A DNA stretch of 64,000 nucleotides from Ideonella margarita (GTDB lineage Bacteria; Pseudomonadota; Gammaproteobacteria; Burkholderiales; Burkholderiaceae_C). Position numbers and translations under genes: made by a program. The DNA is taken from contig NZ_JBBUTI010000007.1 of the NCBI RefSeq assembly GCF_038066635.1, forward strand, positions 124,001 to 188,000, in the 5' to 3' direction. Position 1 is the stretch's first letter; every line of letters starts with the position of its first letter. Shown piece after piece: positions 62,448 to 64,000 of the stretch. A model generated the notes under the pieces. The model ran no database searches. It was not told where the DNA came from and worked only from the letters and a program-made list of their open reading frames with translations.

Positions 62448-62987
62448 ATGAGCACCGACTACCGCTTCTGCCCGCAATGCGCCACACCGCTCGGCTGGGT
62501 CGAGGCGATGGAAGATGGCGGCCCGACGCTGCGCCTGCGCTGCGGCGCGTGCAACTTCACCCACTGGAACAACCCGACGCCGGTGCTGGCGGCGGTGGTG
62601 CAGTGCGCTGACCGGGACGGGCAACTCCTGCTGGCCCGCAACGCCGCCTGGTCCGGCAAGATGTACGCGCTGATCACCGGCTTCATGGAAGCGGGTGAAT
62701 CGCCCGAAGCCGGCATCGCCCGCGAAGTGCTCGAAGAAACCAATCTGGTGGCCGAGCGCGTCGAGTTGATCGGCGTGTGGGACTTCCAGCGCATGAACCA
62801 GGTCATCATCGCCTACCATGTGGTGGCGCGTGGTGAGATCCGGCTCTCGCCGGAACTGGTGGACTACCGCCTGTTTGCGCCCGGTGAGGTGATGTGCTGG
62901 CCCTCCGGCACCGGCCATGCGCTGGCAGAATGGCTGCGGCGCCAAGGGGTTGAGCCCCGCTATTTCGAATGGCCGGCCAAGCCCTGA
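62448..62987 (+). CDS. Nudix hydrolase with N-terminal zinc ribbon
   Basis: In this 179-residue protein, a zinc ribbon with Cys8, Cys11, Cys32 and Cys35 precedes a Nudix domain whose box GFMEAGESPEAGIAREVLEETNL lies at 78-100 with all catalytic glutamates. The arrangement resembles the C-terminal half of NADH pyrophosphatase NudC, but the SQPWPFPxS motif of NudC is absent, so NADH or RNA decapping activity is not certain. It is 32 bp after cysM and 47 bp before tusA. Confidence 0.88.
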   Translation: MSTDYRFCPQCATPLGWVEAMEDGGPTLRLRCGACNFTHWNNPTPVLAAVVQCADRDGQLLLARNAAWSGKMYALITGFMEAGESPEAGIAREVLEETNLVAERVELIGVWDFQRMNQVIIAYHVVARGEIRLSPELVDYRLFAPGEVMCWPSGTGHALAEWLRRQGVEPRYFEWPAKP

Positions 62988-63034
62988 GCTGCTGGTCGCC
63001 TCTACTTGTATTGCCCCCGACAGGAAGCCCCCGC

Positions 63035-63262
63035 ATGGAAGCGCAGAAGGAAATCGACACCCGCGGCCTGAATTGCCCGCTCCCCATCCTCAAGGCCAAG
63101 AAGGCCTTGGCAGACATGCCCAGCGGCCATGTGCTGAAGGTGGTGGCGACCGACCCGGGCTCGACCCGCGACTTCCAGGCCTTCGCCCGCCAGACCGGCA
63201 ACGATCTGGTCGAGCAATCGGAAGCGGAAGGCGAGTTCATCCACTTCCTGCGCCGGCGCTGA
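63035..63262 (+). CDS. tusA: TusA family sulfurtransferase
   Basis: The 75-residue sulphur carrier has TRGLNCPLPILKAKKAL and active-site Cys14 in the CPxP motif. In E. coli TusA accepts sulphur from IscS and passes it to TusBCD for 2-thiouridine synthesis; other family members work in molybdenum cofactor or sulphur oxidation routes. The start at 63035 is fixed by AGGAAG nine bases upstream. Being near cysM fits sulphur metabolism. A terminator follows. Confidence 0.92.
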   Translation: MEAQKEIDTRGLNCPLPILKAKKALADMPSGHVLKVVATDPGSTRDFQAFARQTGNDLVEQSEAEGEFIHFLRRR

Positions 63263-63318
63263 GTTCTTCACCGCCTCGGTGGCTGGCCGGCACACAGACC
63301 GGCAGCCCCACAAACAAG

Positions 63319-63344
63319 AAGGCCCGCTTGATGCGGGCCTTTGT
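63319..63344 (+). terminator. terminator of the cysM-tusA group
   Basis: AAGGCCCGC (63319-63327) pairs with GCGGGCCTT (63333-63341) around TTGAT, followed by TTGTC. It separates tusA from the convergent galU. Confidence 0.8.
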
Positions 63345-63363
63345 CATGGTGCCGTGAGGTGGC

Positions 63364-64000
63364 TCACAGATCCAGGGTCTTGAGGTAGCTGCGGAAGCCG
63401 GCGCCGAGTTGCGGATGGGCCAGGGCCAGTTCCACATTGGCTTCCAGGAAGCCTTCCTTGCTGCCGCAGTCATAACGGCGGCCGTCGTAGCGGTAGGCAA
63501 ACACCTTCTCGCGACGCATCAGCGAGGCGATGCCGTCGGTCAGCTGGATTTCACCGCCCACGCCGCGCGGCAGGTTGGCGATCTCGCGGAAGATGCCCGG
63601 GTTCAGGATGTAGCGGCCCGCCACGCCGAGGTTCGACGGCGCGTTTTCCGGCGACGGCTTCTCGACGATGTGCGTCAGGTCCATCATGCGGTCGTTCACC
63701 GGCGTGCCGGCGACGATGCCGTAGCGCTTGGTGTGCTCCGGCAGCACTTCCTGCACGGCGATGATGGACGCGTGCCATTCGTTGTACTGCTCGACCATCT
63801 GCTTCATGATCGACGGCTTGCCCACCATCAGGTCATCGGCCAGCAGCACGGCAAAGGGCTCGTTCACGACCACCGACTGTGCGCACAGCACCGCATGGCC
63901 CAGGCCCAGGGCCTTGGGCTGGCGGATGTAGATGCACTCCATGTCGTCGGGCTTGATCGAGTGCACCAGGTCCAGCAGTTCCTGCTTGCCGGCGGCTTCG
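63364..64000 (-). CDS. galU: UTP--glucose-1-phosphate uridylyltransferase (5' end outside the window)
   Basis: The C-terminal 211 residues of GalU, which makes UDP-glucose for envelope polysaccharides. The frame is open to the window edge (EAAGKQELLDLVHSIK). IRQPKALGLGHAVLCA, FAVLLADDLM with metal-binding Asp residues, IVEKPSPENAPSNLGVAGRYIL, GGEIQLTDGI and YDCGSKEGFLEAN are GalU signatures. The N-terminal nucleotide-binding part lies beyond 64000. Confidence 0.95.
   Translation of the reverse strand, partial: EAAGKQELLDLVHSIKPDDMECIYIRQPKALGLGHAVLCAQSVVVNEPFAVLLADDLMVGKPSIMKQMVEQYNEWHASIIAVQEVLPEHTKRYGIVAGTPVNDRMMDLTHIVEKPSPENAPSNLGVAGRYILNPGIFREIANLPRGVGGEIQLTDGIASLMRREKVFAYRYDGRRYDCGSKEGFLEANVELALAHPQLGAGFRSYLKTLDL

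Noticed and set aside
61213..62487. Extension of the rhomboid frame upstream through the tRNA and opposite cysM
   Set aside because: The rhomboid family begins at 61212. The extension crosses a tRNA gene and a terminator and is antisense to cysM.

Overview
The window reads as a contiguous piece of chromosome from a high-GC betaproteobacterium of the order Burkholderiales. Pointers are the DUF3579 gene beside rpsT, the rpsP-rimM-trmD-rplS operon, the kynB-kynU-kynA order, the DUF47-pit phosphate pair, the CobD/CbiB-like membrane protein and a flagellar-type sigma-28 promoter. Coding density is high, GC is roughly two thirds, and many neighbours share 4-bp ATGA overlaps. No transposase, integrase, phage gene or CRISPR array is visible. 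Genus cannot be fixed from the sequence alone.

Layout. 1-7.7 kb: the tail of an unknown gene, a patatin-like lipase with a Tat-like leader, a convergent M48 membrane peptidase, a stand-alone glutamine synthetase paralogue, a DUF1304/VOC/membrane-protein group, and three GNAT acetyltransferases followed upstream by a degenerate P-loop gene fragment. 7.8-13.8 kb: error-prone polymerase dnaE2 behind a near-perfect LexA box, then an esterase, YaaA and a prolyl 4-hydroxylase-like oxygenase. 13.8-23.8 kb: an Aer-like chemoreceptor with a CheR/CheB-type C-terminal tail, RhlE helicase, a GGDEF-EAL protein behind a sigma-28 promoter, a secreted M4 protease and EttA. 23.9-33.9 kb (minus strand): aminopeptidase P, the kynBUA tryptophan catabolism operon, a YkgJ / kinase-USP / metallophosphatase operon, and argF-argD with a hairpin-plus-U-tract in the argD leader.

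33.9-42.2 kb: DUF3579, rpsT, then murJ, sirB1, an AI-2E/PerM permease, hda, a HAD phosphatase, pcnB, folK and DUF486, the last six joined by five successive ATGA overlaps. 42.2-49.7 kb: DUF47-pit, a TM2 protein and an acetyltransferase, the rpsP-rimM-trmD-rplS translation operon, a CoA-type Nudix hydrolase and a CobD/CbiB-like protein. 49.7-64 kb: rsgA, a CAAX-type M48 protease, orn, a tripartite MacAB/TolC-like efflux operon, two adjacent flavin reductases (Fpr and a 2Fe-2S fusion), an NAD-binding SDR protein, rhomboid protease, tRNA-Leu(CAA), cysM, a Nudix hydrolase, tusA, and galU cut by the window end.

Most genes are housekeeping. The less ordinary parts are regulatory: the SOS operator on a dnaE2 that has no adjacent imuA/imuB, the sigma-28 promoter on a c-di-GMP enzyme, the argD leader terminator, the rplS leader hairpin, and the three-gene kinase/phosphatase/cysteine-cluster operon, which is the best candidate here for a little-described signalling unit.
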